Assembly (NCBI GenBank): GCA_015056565.1
Contig: SVGB01000013.1
Location: 26,704-90,703, forward strand
DNA length: 64,000 bases
Direction: 5' to 3'
Origin: Butyrivibrio sp.
GTDB lineage: Bacteria; Bacillota; Clostridia; Lachnospirales; Lachnospiraceae
Position numbers and translations under genes: made by a program. Below, one piece after another: positions 43,740 to 52,504 of the stretch (position 1 is the first letter of the stretch; each line of letters opens with the position of its first letter). The notes below the pieces were generated by a model. That model searched no databases and was not told the DNA's origin. It saw only the letters and a list, made by a program, of their open reading frames with translations.

Positions 43740-44344
43740 ACGATACAAAGTCAATGATCAAAAACGCCCTTATCCTCTTTGCAATAACACTTGTTGCCGG
43801 CGTACTTCTTGGTATTGTTTATCAGGTGACAAAAGAGCCTATAGCTTACCAGGACAAGCTTGCCCAGGACAAGGCTAACCAGTCAGTGTTTGCATCTGCT
43901 GCTACATTTGATGATGTAGCTACCGATGAAGCTGGTGCAGCTGCCATTTCAGAGCAGTTTACAGGCGTAACAATTGAAAGTGTAAAAGAAGCTAAAGACT
44001 CCGCAGGAACTGGCCTTGGATATGTCATCCAGGTTAAGTCCAAGGGATATGGCGACTTTATCGATTACACAGTAGGTATCACCAATGAGGGAAATGTCAA
44101 TGGCATCTCCATCATCAAGATCGCCGAGACTCCTGGTCTTGGTATGAACGCTGAGAAAGTAGTTGTTCCTCAGTTTGAAGGCAAGCTGGCTACACAGTTT
44201 AATGTTGTTAAAAGCGGTCAGCTCAGTGACCCTGCAAACCAGATAGAAGCAATATCTGGTGCAACCATCACATCAAGAGCTGTTACAAACGGCGTTAACG
44301 CAGCAGTAGCATATTTTGAAAATGTATTGAAAGGGGGTAACTGA
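43736..44344 (+). CDS. rnfG: Rnf complex subunit G
   Basis: A 202-aa protein with one N-terminal membrane anchor (about 9-30) and an extracytoplasmic FMN-binding domain. The covalent FMN attachment motif S-G-A-T-I-T-S is near residue 180. G-Y-G-D-F near 100 and G-L-G-M-N near 139 are also conserved. Translation is coupled to rnfD by an ATGA overlap. Confidence 0.95.
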   Translation: MNDTKSMIKNALILFAITLVAGVLLGIVYQVTKEPIAYQDKLAQDKANQSVFASAATFDDVATDEAGAAAISEQFTGVTIESVKEAKDSAGTGLGYVIQVKSKGYGDFIDYTVGITNEGNVNGISIIKIAETPGLGMNAEKVVVPQFEGKLATQFNVVKSGQLSDPANQIEAISGATITSRAVTNGVNAAVAYFENVLKGGN

Positions 44345-44349
44345 TTAGC

Positions 44350-45129
44350 ATGGAAGCAAAAAAAGGCGCTTTAGGCTTTAAACAGAACACTCCTGCCGAG
44401 AGATTTTTTAACGGACTTGTTGTAGAAAACCCAACACTGGTACTGATGATCGGTATGTGTCCTACACTTGCTGTAACATCATCAGCTATCAACGGACTTG
44501 GAATGGGTCTTGCAACTACCTTCGTTCTTGCACTTAGTAACGCTGTTATTTCAGCACTTCGTAAGACAATTCCTTCTACAGTCAGGATCCCATCCTTCAT
44601 TGTAGTAATTGCTTCTTTCGTAACTTTAGTTGAGCTTTTAATGAAAGCTTATGTTCCGGCTCTTAATGCAGCCCTTGGCGTATACATTCCTCTTATCGTT
44701 GTTAACTGTATCATCTTCGGTAGAGCGGAAGCATATGCCAGCAAAAATGGTATTGTTCCTTCATTCTTTGATGGAATCGGAATGGGAATCGGATTTACCT
44801 GTGCTATTACCTGCATCGGACTTATAAGAGAGTTCATCGGCGCTGGAACAGCATTCGATGTTCAGATCCTCGGCGAAGGCACAGTGGTTCCCGGAGCTGT
44901 TGGAGCTTTCCTTGCAGGTTATCAGCCAATCAGCATCTTTATCCAGCAGGCTGGTGCGTTCTTTGTTCTGGCATTCCTTATTGCCATCATGAACAAGGTT
45001 AAGATGAATATGGCAAGGAAGGGAAAAGATACTTCAAAGTTCGGACAGGGATGCTGCTCATCAGCTGAAGAGGCAGCAGCAGATAAGATCTCTGCAGAAA
45101 AGGAAGCAAGGAAGGAGGCTGAAAACTAA
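44350..45129 (+). CDS. rnfE: Rnf complex subunit E
   Basis: A 259-aa integral membrane subunit with six predicted helices. N-P-T-L-V-L-M-I-G-M-C-P-T-L-A-V near residue 28 and I-V-V-N-C-I-I-F-G-R-A-E near 115 carry the half-site cysteines that, with RnfA, hold an intramembrane iron-sulfur cluster in this family. A Lys/Glu/Ala-rich cytosolic tail of about 40 residues, with a Cys pair, is longer than in proteobacterial RnfE. The stop overlaps the rnfA start by one base. Confidence 0.95.
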   Translation: MEAKKGALGFKQNTPAERFFNGLVVENPTLVLMIGMCPTLAVTSSAINGLGMGLATTFVLALSNAVISALRKTIPSTVRIPSFIVVIASFVTLVELLMKAYVPALNAALGVYIPLIVVNCIIFGRAEAYASKNGIVPSFFDGIGMGIGFTCAITCIGLIREFIGAGTAFDVQILGEGTVVPGAVGAFLAGYQPISIFIQQAGAFFVLAFLIAIMNKVKMNMARKGKDTSKFGQGCCSSAEEAAADKISAEKEARKEAEN

Positions 45130-45716
45130 TGGGAGAAGTAATAGTTAATCTTATTGGACTTATGATCACTGCATCCCTTGTAAATAACGTAGTACTTAGC
45201 CAGTTCCTTGGCCTTTGTCCTTTCCTTGGTGTTTCCAAGAAGACAGACACCGCTCTTGGAATGGGTGCTGCTTGTATCTTCGTTATTACAATGGCATCAC
45301 TTGTTTGTAGCATTATCTACAAATTTATTTTGGATCCACTTGATCTGTCATATCTTAAGACCATCGTGTTTATCCTTGTTATAGCTATGCTGGTTCAGTT
45401 TGTTGAGATGATCCTTAAGAAGTTCGTGGTATCTCTGTACCAGGCTCTTGGAGTTTATCTTCCTCTTATCACAACAAACTGCGCAGTACTTGGTGTGGCA
45501 CTTAACAACGTAACTGATGGATACACTATTTTAGAGAGCACTGTATGCGGCTTTGCAACAGCAGTTGGATTTACCATCTCAATCGTCATCCTTGCAGGCC
45601 TTCGTGAAAAGATGGAATACAATGATATCCCTGCACCATTTAAGGGAATGCCACTGGTTCTTTTGACCTCTGGTCTTATGGCAATTGCATTCACTGGATT
45701 CTCAGCTCTCAAATAA
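45129..45716 (+). CDS. rnfA: Rnf complex subunit A
   Basis: A 195-aa integral membrane protein with six helices. L-V-N-N-V-V-L-S-Q-F-L-G-L-C-P-F-L-G-V near residue 18 and L-I-T-T-N-C-A-V-L-G-V near 115 are family signatures, including the cluster-ligand cysteines. It is the pseudo-symmetric partner of RnfE in the membrane core. It starts at the last base of rnfE and precedes rnfB by 16 bp. Confidence 0.96.
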   Translation: MGEVIVNLIGLMITASLVNNVVLSQFLGLCPFLGVSKKTDTALGMGAACIFVITMASLVCSIIYKFILDPLDLSYLKTIVFILVIAMLVQFVEMILKKFVVSLYQALGVYLPLITTNCAVLGVALNNVTDGYTILESTVCGFATAVGFTISIVILAGLREKMEYNDIPAPFKGMPLVLLTSGLMAIAFTGFSALK

Positions 45717-45732
45717 AAGGAGATATTGACTT

Positions 45733-46527
45733 ATGATAACTGGAATAATCATTGCAACTGCAGTGGTTGCCGGTGTTGGAATTGTCATTGGACTTATTCT
45801 TGGCATCGCAGACCTCAAGCTGCATGTTGATGTAGATGAAAAAGAACAGGCTATCTTAGAAGCTCTTCCTGGCAATAACTGTGGTGGATGTGGATTCCCC
45901 GGATGTTCAGGATGTGCTGCTGCGATAGCAAAAGGAGAAGCTGCTGTTAATCAGTGCCCTGTTGGAGGCCAGGCAGTAGCTGATGTGATCTCAGGTATTA
46001 TGGGCGTTGAGGCAGGTACGTCAAAGAGAATGGTAGCCTATGTTCACTGCCAGGGCGACTGTGAAAAGGCTAAGAGCCAGTACGACTACAACGGCGTAGC
46101 AGACTGTAGACTCGAAGCGCAGGCTCCTGGCGGCGGAGCTAAGACCTGCTCCTATGGATGCCTTGGCGGCGGAAGCTGCGTATCTGTCTGCCAGTTCGAT
46201 GCCATCCACGTAGTTAACGGTATTGCAGTAGTTGATAAGGAAGAGTGTAAGGCCTGCGGCAAGTGCGTAGATATCTGCCCCCGCCACCTCATCGACTTTA
46301 TCCCATACGATGCAACAGAGGTTGTATCCTGCAAGTCTCAGGACATGGGTAAGCTTGTTAACCAGTACTGCACCATTGGCTGCATAGCTTGTCACATCTG
46401 TGAAAAGAACTGCCCAGCCGGCGCCATCACTGTTGAAAACAACGTGGCTGTTATCGACCAGGAGAAGTGCACACACTGCGGAACCTGCGCAGAGAAGTGC
46501 CCTAAGAAAGCAATCAAAGTACTATAA
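45733..46527 (+). CDS. rnfB: Rnf complex subunit B
   Basis: A 264-aa ferredoxin-side subunit. A membrane helix at about 4-26 is followed by the characteristic C-G-G-C-G-F-P-G-C-S-G-C cluster motif near residue 51. Several ferredoxin-type [4Fe-4S] motifs follow: C-K-A-C-G-K-C-V-D-I-C-P near 175, C-I-A-C-H-I-C-E-K-N-C-P near 219 and C-T-H-C-G-T-C-A-E-K-C-P near 246. It takes electrons from reduced ferredoxin. It is the last gene of the operon; a palindromic element begins 10 bp after its stop. Confidence 0.97.
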   Translation: MITGIIIATAVVAGVGIVIGLILGIADLKLHVDVDEKEQAILEALPGNNCGGCGFPGCSGCAAAIAKGEAAVNQCPVGGQAVADVISGIMGVEAGTSKRMVAYVHCQGDCEKAKSQYDYNGVADCRLEAQAPGGGAKTCSYGCLGGGSCVSVCQFDAIHVVNGIAVVDKEECKACGKCVDICPRHLIDFIPYDATEVVSCKSQDMGKLVNQYCTIGCIACHICEKNCPAGAITVENNVAVIDQEKCTHCGTCAEKCPKKAIKVL

Positions 46528-46537
46528 TAATGAAATA

Positions 46538-46666
46538 GCGGTTCTTTTGTGACAGGGGGACGGCTCTTTTGTGACAGGGGGACGGTTCTCTGACTCCCTC
46601 TGGGAGTCAAGGAGAACCGTCCCCTCTGTCACGAAAGAGCCGTCCCCTCTGTCACGAAAGAATCGC
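46538..46666. repeat. 129-bp palindromic element with tandem GGGGACGG units
   Basis: Arms 46538-46598 and 46602-46666 are inverted copies with a few mismatches and bulges around a 3-base loop. Within each arm a unit of about 23 bases (TTTTGTGACAGGGGGACGG and neighbours) occurs twice in tandem. The GACAGGGG and GGGGACGG words are shared with the hairpin at 20737-20884. It lies just downstream of rnfB and may also stop transcription. Similar GGGGACGGTTCT palindromes are, to my knowledge, widespread in Firmicutes, probably as REP-like elements moved by Y1-type transposases; no such gene is in the window. Confidence 0.88.
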
Positions 46667-46719
46667 CCTCTCACCCTCAATTTCTAAAATATTTATAAAC
46701 ACACAAAAAATTCTATAAA

Positions 46720-46737
46720 TATGATAATTTACATGAT
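46720..46737 (+). promoter_or_regulatory. Tandem TATGAT box 1 (TATGAT-N6-CATGAT)
   Basis: TATGAT at 46720 and CATGAT at 46732, 12 bp apart, 82 bp before the start of the small anchored protein. One of four such boxes, each in front of a gene with the same C-terminal anchor. A cre-like half (TGAAAACGCTTA) lies at 46771-46782. Confidence 0.65.
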
Positions 46738-46801
46738 TATCAGTATTATAATATGTTGCTGTACAGTGTGTGAAAACGCTTATTATGAGGGTGAGATGTT
46801 T

Positions 46802-47089
46802 ATGAGAAAAAGAATATTGAAAAGGGGACTTGCACCACTTACGGCTTTATTTGTATGCCTTGGTGTGATGTTTAGTCCGGTAACGGCCTTAGCTTCTGAG
46901 GGGAATACAGCTACGGCATCAGAAGTTACCATTGAAGAAGAGGAGACACCTCTTGTTGCTACTCCCCAGGAGAGAAGAGGGCAGGACAACTGGTGGTGGA
47001 TGATCCTTCTTGCAGCAGCTCTTGGCATTACTATTGAAGAGTATGTCAGGATCAAAGCCTATAAGGGCGAAGATGACGAGGTGATCTGA
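46802..47089 (+). CDS. Small exported protein with C-terminal WWW membrane anchor
   Basis: A 95-aa protein, not a family I know. It has a basic N-terminus, a signal peptide ending S-P-V-T-A-L-A, an acidic Thr/Glu-rich mature segment of only about 30 residues, then P-L-V-A-T-P-Q and a Trp-rich membrane segment (W-W-W-M-I-L-L) followed by G-I-T-I-E-E-Y-V-R and a short charged tail. Signal and anchor closely match those of the 1680-, 1166- and 857-aa proteins downstream, so this is a minimal member with no coiled-coil body. I prefer ATG 46802 (GAGGGTGAG upstream); 46796 is possible. A strong terminator follows. Confidence 0.75.
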   Translation: MRKRILKRGLAPLTALFVCLGVMFSPVTALASEGNTATASEVTIEEEETPLVATPQERRGQDNWWWMILLAAALGITIEEYVRIKAYKGEDDEVI

Positions 47090-47120
47090 TCATCCAAAAC
47101 AAAATAATTAAAATTTTCTA

Positions 47121-47152
47121 AAGTGCAGAACCCGCATGGTTCTGCACTTTTT
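47121..47152 (+). terminator. Rho-independent terminator after the small anchored gene
   Basis: 12-bp perfect stem AAGTGCAGAACC/GGTTCTGCACTT (47121-47132, 47138-47149), 5-base loop, then Ts. Confidence 0.95.
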
Positions 47153-47198
47153 ATATTTTTATCAAAGAAAAATTAAAAAATACAAAATTAAAGATTTT

Positions 47199-47216
47199 TA
47201 TGATGGTTCGTATGAT
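47199..47216 (+). promoter_or_regulatory. Tandem TATGAT box 2
   Basis: TATGAT at 47199 and 47211 (GGTTCG between), 113 bp before the 1680-aa gene. The gap 47153-47198 is A/T-rich with no other signal. Confidence 0.65.
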
Positions 47217-47311
47217 GGGCGGTTTGCTACAATGCATTTACAGTCGTTATTTAGGGAAACGAAATGTGAATTTTGTGTGTTTGATTATTTTTTAGGAGGG
47301 AACCAAAAGTT

Positions 47312-50300
47312 ATGAAAAACAGAGTAAACAAGCAGATCATTAAGGCACTTTCAGTAGGTCTTGCAGCCAGCATGGCACTTCAGCCAGTTACAGTACTTGC
47401 TGAGGATACACAGCAGGCACCTGTAGAGGACAAGGAACAGAAAGCTACCACTGTTGGGGATGTGGTTGCAGCTGAGAATACTTATGATGATTCAATGAAT
47501 AATAAGGAGAGTGGAGCTGACGCTGCATCAGATGCAGCAAAAGCAGCAACTGCTAATCTTCCAGAAGTTAAGATTGAGCCTGAAAAAGAGGATGGCTCTG
47601 CTGTTAAGACAAACGAGTCAATTAACACAGGCCTTCAGAAGGATGCTGAAGATCTGGCAGGTAAGGTTGATGCTTCTGTTGATGAAGAGAAAAAGACTCT
47701 TGAAACAGATGTAAATTCCATCAAGGAAAAGGATGAAGCTGTTAGCAAGGCCGACCAGGACGCAGCAGATGCAGCAGGTGAAGTTGACAAGGTTGCACAG
47801 CAGGGCAATCAGGTAGTACAGAATGCTCAGGATAGCGTTTCTAATGCAAATAAGGTTGTTTCTCAGGTTGGTTCACTTGAGGATGCTCAGAAGGCGGCAG
47901 CCGTAGTTGCAGATACAGAAAAGAAGCTTACAGATGCACAGACTGAGCTTGACAGACTTAATACTGAATATGTAAAAAAAGAGCAGGCTTACAACGATGC
48001 TGCCAAGGATCTTGTTGATGCACAGAAGGCATATGAAGATTCATTGACCAAGACTAATGATGACATTGCTGTAGCTAAGAAAAACCTTGCGGCTGCTAAG
48101 ACAGCAGCAGAGAAACTTGCTCAGGATGTTGAAGCTGCATCTAATGCTTTAAAAGTTGCCGAGGAAGCTGTAAAGCAGGCAGCAATTGATAAGGCACAGG
48201 CTAATGTAGATAAGGCAGCTGATGATTTACAGAAGGCAACAGATGAAGTAACCAAGGCGCAGAAGGATCTTGAGTATAAGAAAGAAGCTCAGAAAGAAGC
48301 CGATAAAGCTCTTAAAATTGCTGAGAAAGCTGAGAATGCAGCATATACAGCTCTTGAAACAGCAAATGATGCTAAAAAGTCAGCTCAGGAGAAGCTTAAT
48401 GCTGCAACTGCAGCCCAGACAGCAGCTCAGACAGCCTTTGAAACTGCAACTACAACTCAGAGCGTGGCAGCTAAAGCTCTTGAAACAGCTCAGAAGGCTA
48501 AGAATGATGCGCAGTCTGCATTCGACGCAGTAAAGAACGACCCCAATGCGAATCAGGCGCAACTTGATGCAGCTCAGAAGGCACTTGATGCTGCAATAGC
48601 TGAGTACAACGCAAAGGAGGCAGCTAAGAAAGCAGCTGATAAGGTTGTAACTGATGCAACAAATGCTAAGATCGCAGCTGATACTGCAGTTACAATGGCA
48701 GAGACAGCAGTAACAGAAGCTTCAAATGCAGCTACAGCAGCTACAAATGAACTGACAGATGCAACAAACGCTAAGAACGCAGCTCAGACAGCTTTCGATA
48801 ATGCAAATACAGCATTCACTAATGCAACAAATACTAAGAACGCAGCTGTAAAGGCTGAGTCTGAGGCATCTCGTTTGTTAACAGAAGCAGAGGGCTTGTT
48901 AACTGATGCTACTAATGCAAAGAATGCCGCTGATACAGCTAAGAATGCGGCAGATACAGCAGCAACAGCTGCATTAAATGCAAAGAATCTTGCAGAAGCT
49001 GCAAAAAAAGCAGCAGATACTGCAAATACAGCAACTGATGAGAAGACAAACACTGCTAAAACTCTTGACAAGAGAAAGGAAGAAACAGTTGCGGCTAAGA
49101 CAGCAGCTTCAAATGCAATGACTGCTGCAGATACAGCAATGAAGGCAGCCAAGACAGCTTGGGAAAACGAGACTGACGAGACTAAGAAAGCAGCCCTTGA
49201 AACAAAACTTGATGAGCTTACTGCAGCTTACAATGAGGCAAAGAATGTATATGATGCAGCAGATCTAGCAGACCAGCAGGTAGCTACTGCTCAGTCCATG
49301 GAAACAGCGAAGAAAACTGCAGATGCTGAGTATGACGGAACAACTACTAATAAGGGTGCTAGAGAAAATGCCCAGGATGATGCAAAAGCTGCTCTTTCAG
49401 ACGCTAATGTTATCAAGGACGAGACAGGAAAGGTTGTTACACCAGACGCTTCAGGTGATGCTCTTAAGAAGGTACAGGAAGAGTATAAGTCCTATGCAAC
49501 AATAGATAACACCATGAAGGCAGTTGATGAGAAACTGGCGAACATCGATGAGAATCGTAAATATCGGTCTCAAGATGCGCATGAGGCTAACTCTGTTCTG
49601 GCGCAGGATTTGATAAAATATTATATATACTCCGCTCATCCTGAACTTACAGATACAGTTATAGAAGTTGGTGAACTCAAAAAACGCATGGATTCAGATC
49701 AGAACTATATGAAGGTTACCGTCTACACTGATGCGACTAAAAGGAAAGTTGCCTATACTGAGTATTATGACTTCTTGACACTTGATAAGGATGGTAATCA
49801 GCTTAGTGGTTGGGGCGCAGACTTTACTAAAACAGATCAGATAGCAGTTGTAAGTAAGGGACAGCCAACAACAGAAGCGAATTTGATTGGATTACCTGAG
49901 TGGGATGAGAAATATATTGGAGAGGTTCTTTTATTTGAAAATGATTATGTAAGCGGCGAGTCCAACTATCAGAAGGCAATTAAAGAGGCTAAAGAAGCAG
50001 ACGAGGCAGTTAAGGCTGCCAAGGAGGCTTTAAATGTTGCAAATCAGGAGGCTGTAGACGAGAACTGGAGCGAGAAGTTTGAAGGCAAGACATATGCTGA
50101 AATTGCTGTAGAAAAGGCAGAGATAGCTGTAACAAAGACAAAAGAAGCTTATGATAAGGCTCAGGAGGAACTTAATAGCTTAAGAACTTCAGAAGAAATT
50201 ACTGCTGAAATGCAAGAAAAACAGGGCTTAGTAACATTCATTGATCAATACAAGGCTGCAAAAGATAAATGCAATTGGTGGGATTTCAATGACCTTAGCA

Positions 50301-52354
50301 AAGATCAAAAGAAGTTACTTTTTGGTACTAACTGGAATAGAGTTAAGAGAGATAATTATAATTACTATTACGATCAGACTAATGCAACTAAGTACAACAA
50401 AAATAAAGATAAAAAATCAAGCTATTTAGATGCTATTAGAAACTGTGAGTTAGAGCTTGCCAACTTAGATACCAATAAAGCTGCCAAGCAGGCTGCAGTA
50501 GATGCAACAAGAAAGTCCTGGGAAAATGCGACAACAACTCTTACTAACGCTCAGGCTGCAAAGGCTAAGGCTGATACTGCTGCAACTAAGAAAGAAGCTA
50601 AGAATACAGCTACAGACAATTACAATATAGCTGTAGGTGGAATAGCTGGTAAGACTCAGGATACTTCTGATAAGGCTGGTACAGCACTTACTAATGCATC
50701 TTCAAGGAATGATGCAGCAGGTTTGGCACAGCAGGCAGCTGCTGTAGCTCAGAATGGTGCCCTGACAGCATATCAGAATGCCCTGACAGACAAAGAGAAG
50801 AAGGCAAAGGATCTGGAGTACAAGACAGCAGCTAAGAATGCAGCTCAGGCAGCTCTTACTGATGCAACAGAAGCCAAGAATAAAGCAAATACAGCTCTTC
50901 AGACAGCAAATAATGTTAAAAAGACAGCTCAGGAGAAGCTTACTGATGCAACTGCAGCCCAGACAGCTGCTCAGACAGCCTTTGACAATGCAATTGCAGC
51001 TCAGAGCGCAGCAGCTAAAGCCCTTGCAATAGCGGAAGGCGCTAAGAATGGTGCAGATGAGGCATTCATCGCGTTAAAGAATGACCATAATGCGACCAAA
51101 GAACAGCTTGCTGAAGCTCAGAATAAACTTTCTGCTGCAATCGCAGAATATAATGCGAAGTTGGCAGCAAAGGACGCGGCTGATAAAGTTGTATTTGATG
51201 CTACAAATGCTAAGACTGCAGCTGATACTGCAGCTTCAAATGCTCAGATAGCTTTAACAGCAGCTTCAAATGCAGCAATAGCAGCTTCAAATGCATTGAC
51301 AGCAGCAAATAATGCTAAGACTGCAGCTCAGACAGCTTTCGATAACGCAAAGACAGCATTTGATAATGCAACAGAAGCTAAGAACGACGCAGATAAGGCT
51401 GTAAATGAAGCAACTAAAGCTCTCACTGAGAAGCAAGAAAACAAGGAGAAGGCTGGAAAGAACCTTACAGCTGAGCGAAATGCTCTTGCAGAAACAAAAA
51501 AGAAAGAGAACCTTGAAAAAGTAACTGCATACTTAATTCCTGCTAAAAATGCATATGAGACTCTTGCTGAAAAGGCTAAAGCTGCTAACGAGAAAGTTGC
51601 GACAGCACAGTCAAGACTTAACGACCTTGAGAAGAAGGTTCAGGCTCTTATGAGCAACATGGACGAGAAGAATACTGCACTGACCATCAGACTTGCTGAA
51701 CTTAAGTCTCAGGTTGAGCAGGCTAAGCTTGATCTTGACAATGCACAGGATAAGCTTGATGAGACCAACAAAGAGCTTGCTGATGCTAAGAAGAACCTTG
51801 ATACCAAGACCAAGGAAATTGAGGATGCAATAAGAGCAGCTCAGGAAGCAGCAGCTAGAGAAGCAGCAGCTCAGTCTTCAGATTCTGATGATGACAACAC
51901 AACAAGTGGTGGAGATGACACAGCACCTGCAGCTACTGTAATTGCAGCAGCTCCAGCAGCACAGGTGGTTACTCCTTTAGTAGCAGATGATGGCGCAGCA
52001 GTACTTGGTGAAGTAAGAAGAACAGCTTCAAGAAACACTTCATCAAAGAGTGCATCTTCCACAGATACTGTAGCAACTGATAACAGCAATGGTAATGGCA
52101 ATGGCGATAATCAGACTGTAGCAGGCGCACAGAAGGAAGAGACAAAGACACCAGAAACTCAAAAGGAAGAGACCAAGATTGAAGATGGTGATGTAGCTCT
52201 TCAGGCAACTCCTGAACTTGAGGAGAAGGGCTTTGCATGGTGGTGGCTCCTTGCAGCAGCTGCTGTTGCAGGCGTATCTGTAGAAGAGTATGCAAGAAGA
52301 AAGTCTAACAAGGCTAAGGCAGAGGCTAAGGACGATGCCAAGATCAATAAGTAA
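47312..52354 (+). CDS. Giant Ala-rich coiled-coil surface protein with WWW C-terminal anchor
   Basis: A 1680-aa exported protein. A signal peptide (I-I-K-A-L-S-V-G-L to Q-P-V-T-V-L-A) is followed by a first Ala/Lys/Asn/Thr-rich coiled coil (about 65-745) and an aromatic-rich non-coil region (about 748-882). A second part with Y/W-rich sequence (about 985-1050, including N-W-W-D-F) comes next, then a second coiled coil (about 1060-1515), a Ser/Asp/Gly-rich linker holding V-L-G-E-V-R, and finally A-T-P-E-L-E-E-K-G-F-A-W-W-W, a membrane helix and G-V-S-V-E-E-Y-A-R-R-K. Residues about 346-515 and 1194-1363 are a collinear duplication. No LPxTG motif. Function unknown; a stalk-like adhesin or spacer is my inference. 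Signal and ribosome site fix the start. Confidence 0.85.
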   Translation: MKNRVNKQIIKALSVGLAASMALQPVTVLAEDTQQAPVEDKEQKATTVGDVVAAENTYDDSMNNKESGADAASDAAKAATANLPEVKIEPEKEDGSAVKTNESINTGLQKDAEDLAGKVDASVDEEKKTLETDVNSIKEKDEAVSKADQDAADAAGEVDKVAQQGNQVVQNAQDSVSNANKVVSQVGSLEDAQKAAAVVADTEKKLTDAQTELDRLNTEYVKKEQAYNDAAKDLVDAQKAYEDSLTKTNDDIAVAKKNLAAAKTAAEKLAQDVEAASNALKVAEEAVKQAAIDKAQANVDKAADDLQKATDEVTKAQKDLEYKKEAQKEADKALKIAEKAENAAYTALETANDAKKSAQEKLNAATAAQTAAQTAFETATTTQSVAAKALETAQKAKNDAQSAFDAVKNDPNANQAQLDAAQKALDAAIAEYNAKEAAKKAADKVVTDATNAKIAADTAVTMAETAVTEASNAATAATNELTDATNAKNAAQTAFDNANTAFTNATNTKNAAVKAESEASRLLTEAEGLLTDATNAKNAADTAKNAADTAATAALNAKNLAEAAKKAADTANTATDEKTNTAKTLDKRKEETVAAKTAASNAMTAADTAMKAAKTAWENETDETKKAALETKLDELTAAYNEAKNVYDAADLADQQVATAQSMETAKKTADAEYDGTTTNKGARENAQDDAKAALSDANVIKDETGKVVTPDASGDALKKVQEEYKSYATIDNTMKAVDEKLANIDENRKYRSQDAHEANSVLAQDLIKYYIYSAHPELTDTVIEVGELKKRMDSDQNYMKVTVYTDATKRKVAYTEYYDFLTLDKDGNQLSGWGADFTKTDQIAVVSKGQPTTEANLIGLPEWDEKYIGEVLLFENDYVSGESNYQKAIKEAKEADEAVKAAKEALNVANQEAVDENWSEKFEGKTYAEIAVEKAEIAVTKTKEAYDKAQEELNSLRTSEEITAEMQEKQGLVTFIDQYKAAKDKCNWWDFNDLSKDQKKLLFGTNWNRVKRDNYNYYYDQTNATKYNKNKDKKSSYLDAIRNCELELANLDTNKAAKQAAVDATRKSWENATTTLTNAQAAKAKADTAATKKEAKNTATDNYNIAVGGIAGKTQDTSDKAGTALTNASSRNDAAGLAQQAAAVAQNGALTAYQNALTDKEKKAKDLEYKTAAKNAAQAALTDATEAKNKANTALQTANNVKKTAQEKLTDATAAQTAAQTAFDNAIAAQSAAAKALAIAEGAKNGADEAFIALKNDHNATKEQLAEAQNKLSAAIAEYNAKLAAKDAADKVVFDATNAKTAADTAASNAQIALTAASNAAIAASNALTAANNAKTAAQTAFDNAKTAFDNATEAKNDADKAVNEATKALTEKQENKEKAGKNLTAERNALAETKKKENLEKVTAYLIPAKNAYETLAEKAKAANEKVATAQSRLNDLEKKVQALMSNMDEKNTALTIRLAELKSQVEQAKLDLDNAQDKLDETNKELADAKKNLDTKTKEIEDAIRAAQEAAAREAAAQSSDSDDDNTTSGGDDTAPAATVIAAAPAAQVVTPLVADDGAAVLGEVRRTASRNTSSKSASSTDTVATDNSNGNGNGDNQTVAGAQKEETKTPETQKEETKIEDGDVALQATPELEEKGFAWWWLLAAAAVAGVSVEEYARRKSNKAKAEAKDDAKINK
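48347..48855 (+). repeat. Internal duplication, copy A
   Basis: This 509-bp stretch aligns with 50891-51399 at a constant offset of 2544 bp (848 codons) with no net indel at the points I checked. Shared words include GCTCAGGAGAAGCTT and GCAACTGCAGCCCAGACAGC. Confidence 0.75.
50891..51399 (+). repeat. Internal duplication, copy B
   Basis: Second copy of the segment at 48347-48855, diverged mainly by substitutions. Each copy holds the E-K-L-x-x-A-T-A-A-Q-T-A-A-Q-T-A-F protein motif. Confidence 0.75.
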
Positions 52355-52383
52355 ATTTTCTTAATCAAACACATTTTTATACA

Positions 52384-52415
52384 AAGAAGGGCGGATCTTA
52401 TGATCCGCTCTTCTT
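52384..52415 (+). terminator. Hairpin terminator after the 1680-aa gene
   Basis: 14-bp stem AAGAAGGGCGGATC/GATCCGCTCTTCTT (one mismatch), TTAT loop. The core GGGCGGATC...GATCCGC and the preceding AATCAAACACATTTTT are also found after the 1166-aa gene at 61040-61090. Confidence 0.8.
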
Positions 52416-52442
52416 GGCTATTGAATTCAAGCAGAGCTCATA

Positions 52443-52471
52443 TTGTTCACGCATATAATTATCTGTATAAT
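52443..52471 (+). promoter_or_regulatory. Promoter of the XRE gene
   Basis: TTGTTC (52443-52448), 17-bp spacer, TATAAT (52466-52471). Confidence 0.7.
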
Positions 52472-52504
52472 TGAAATATATTCTTTTAGTGAAGGTATTT
52501 GGAT

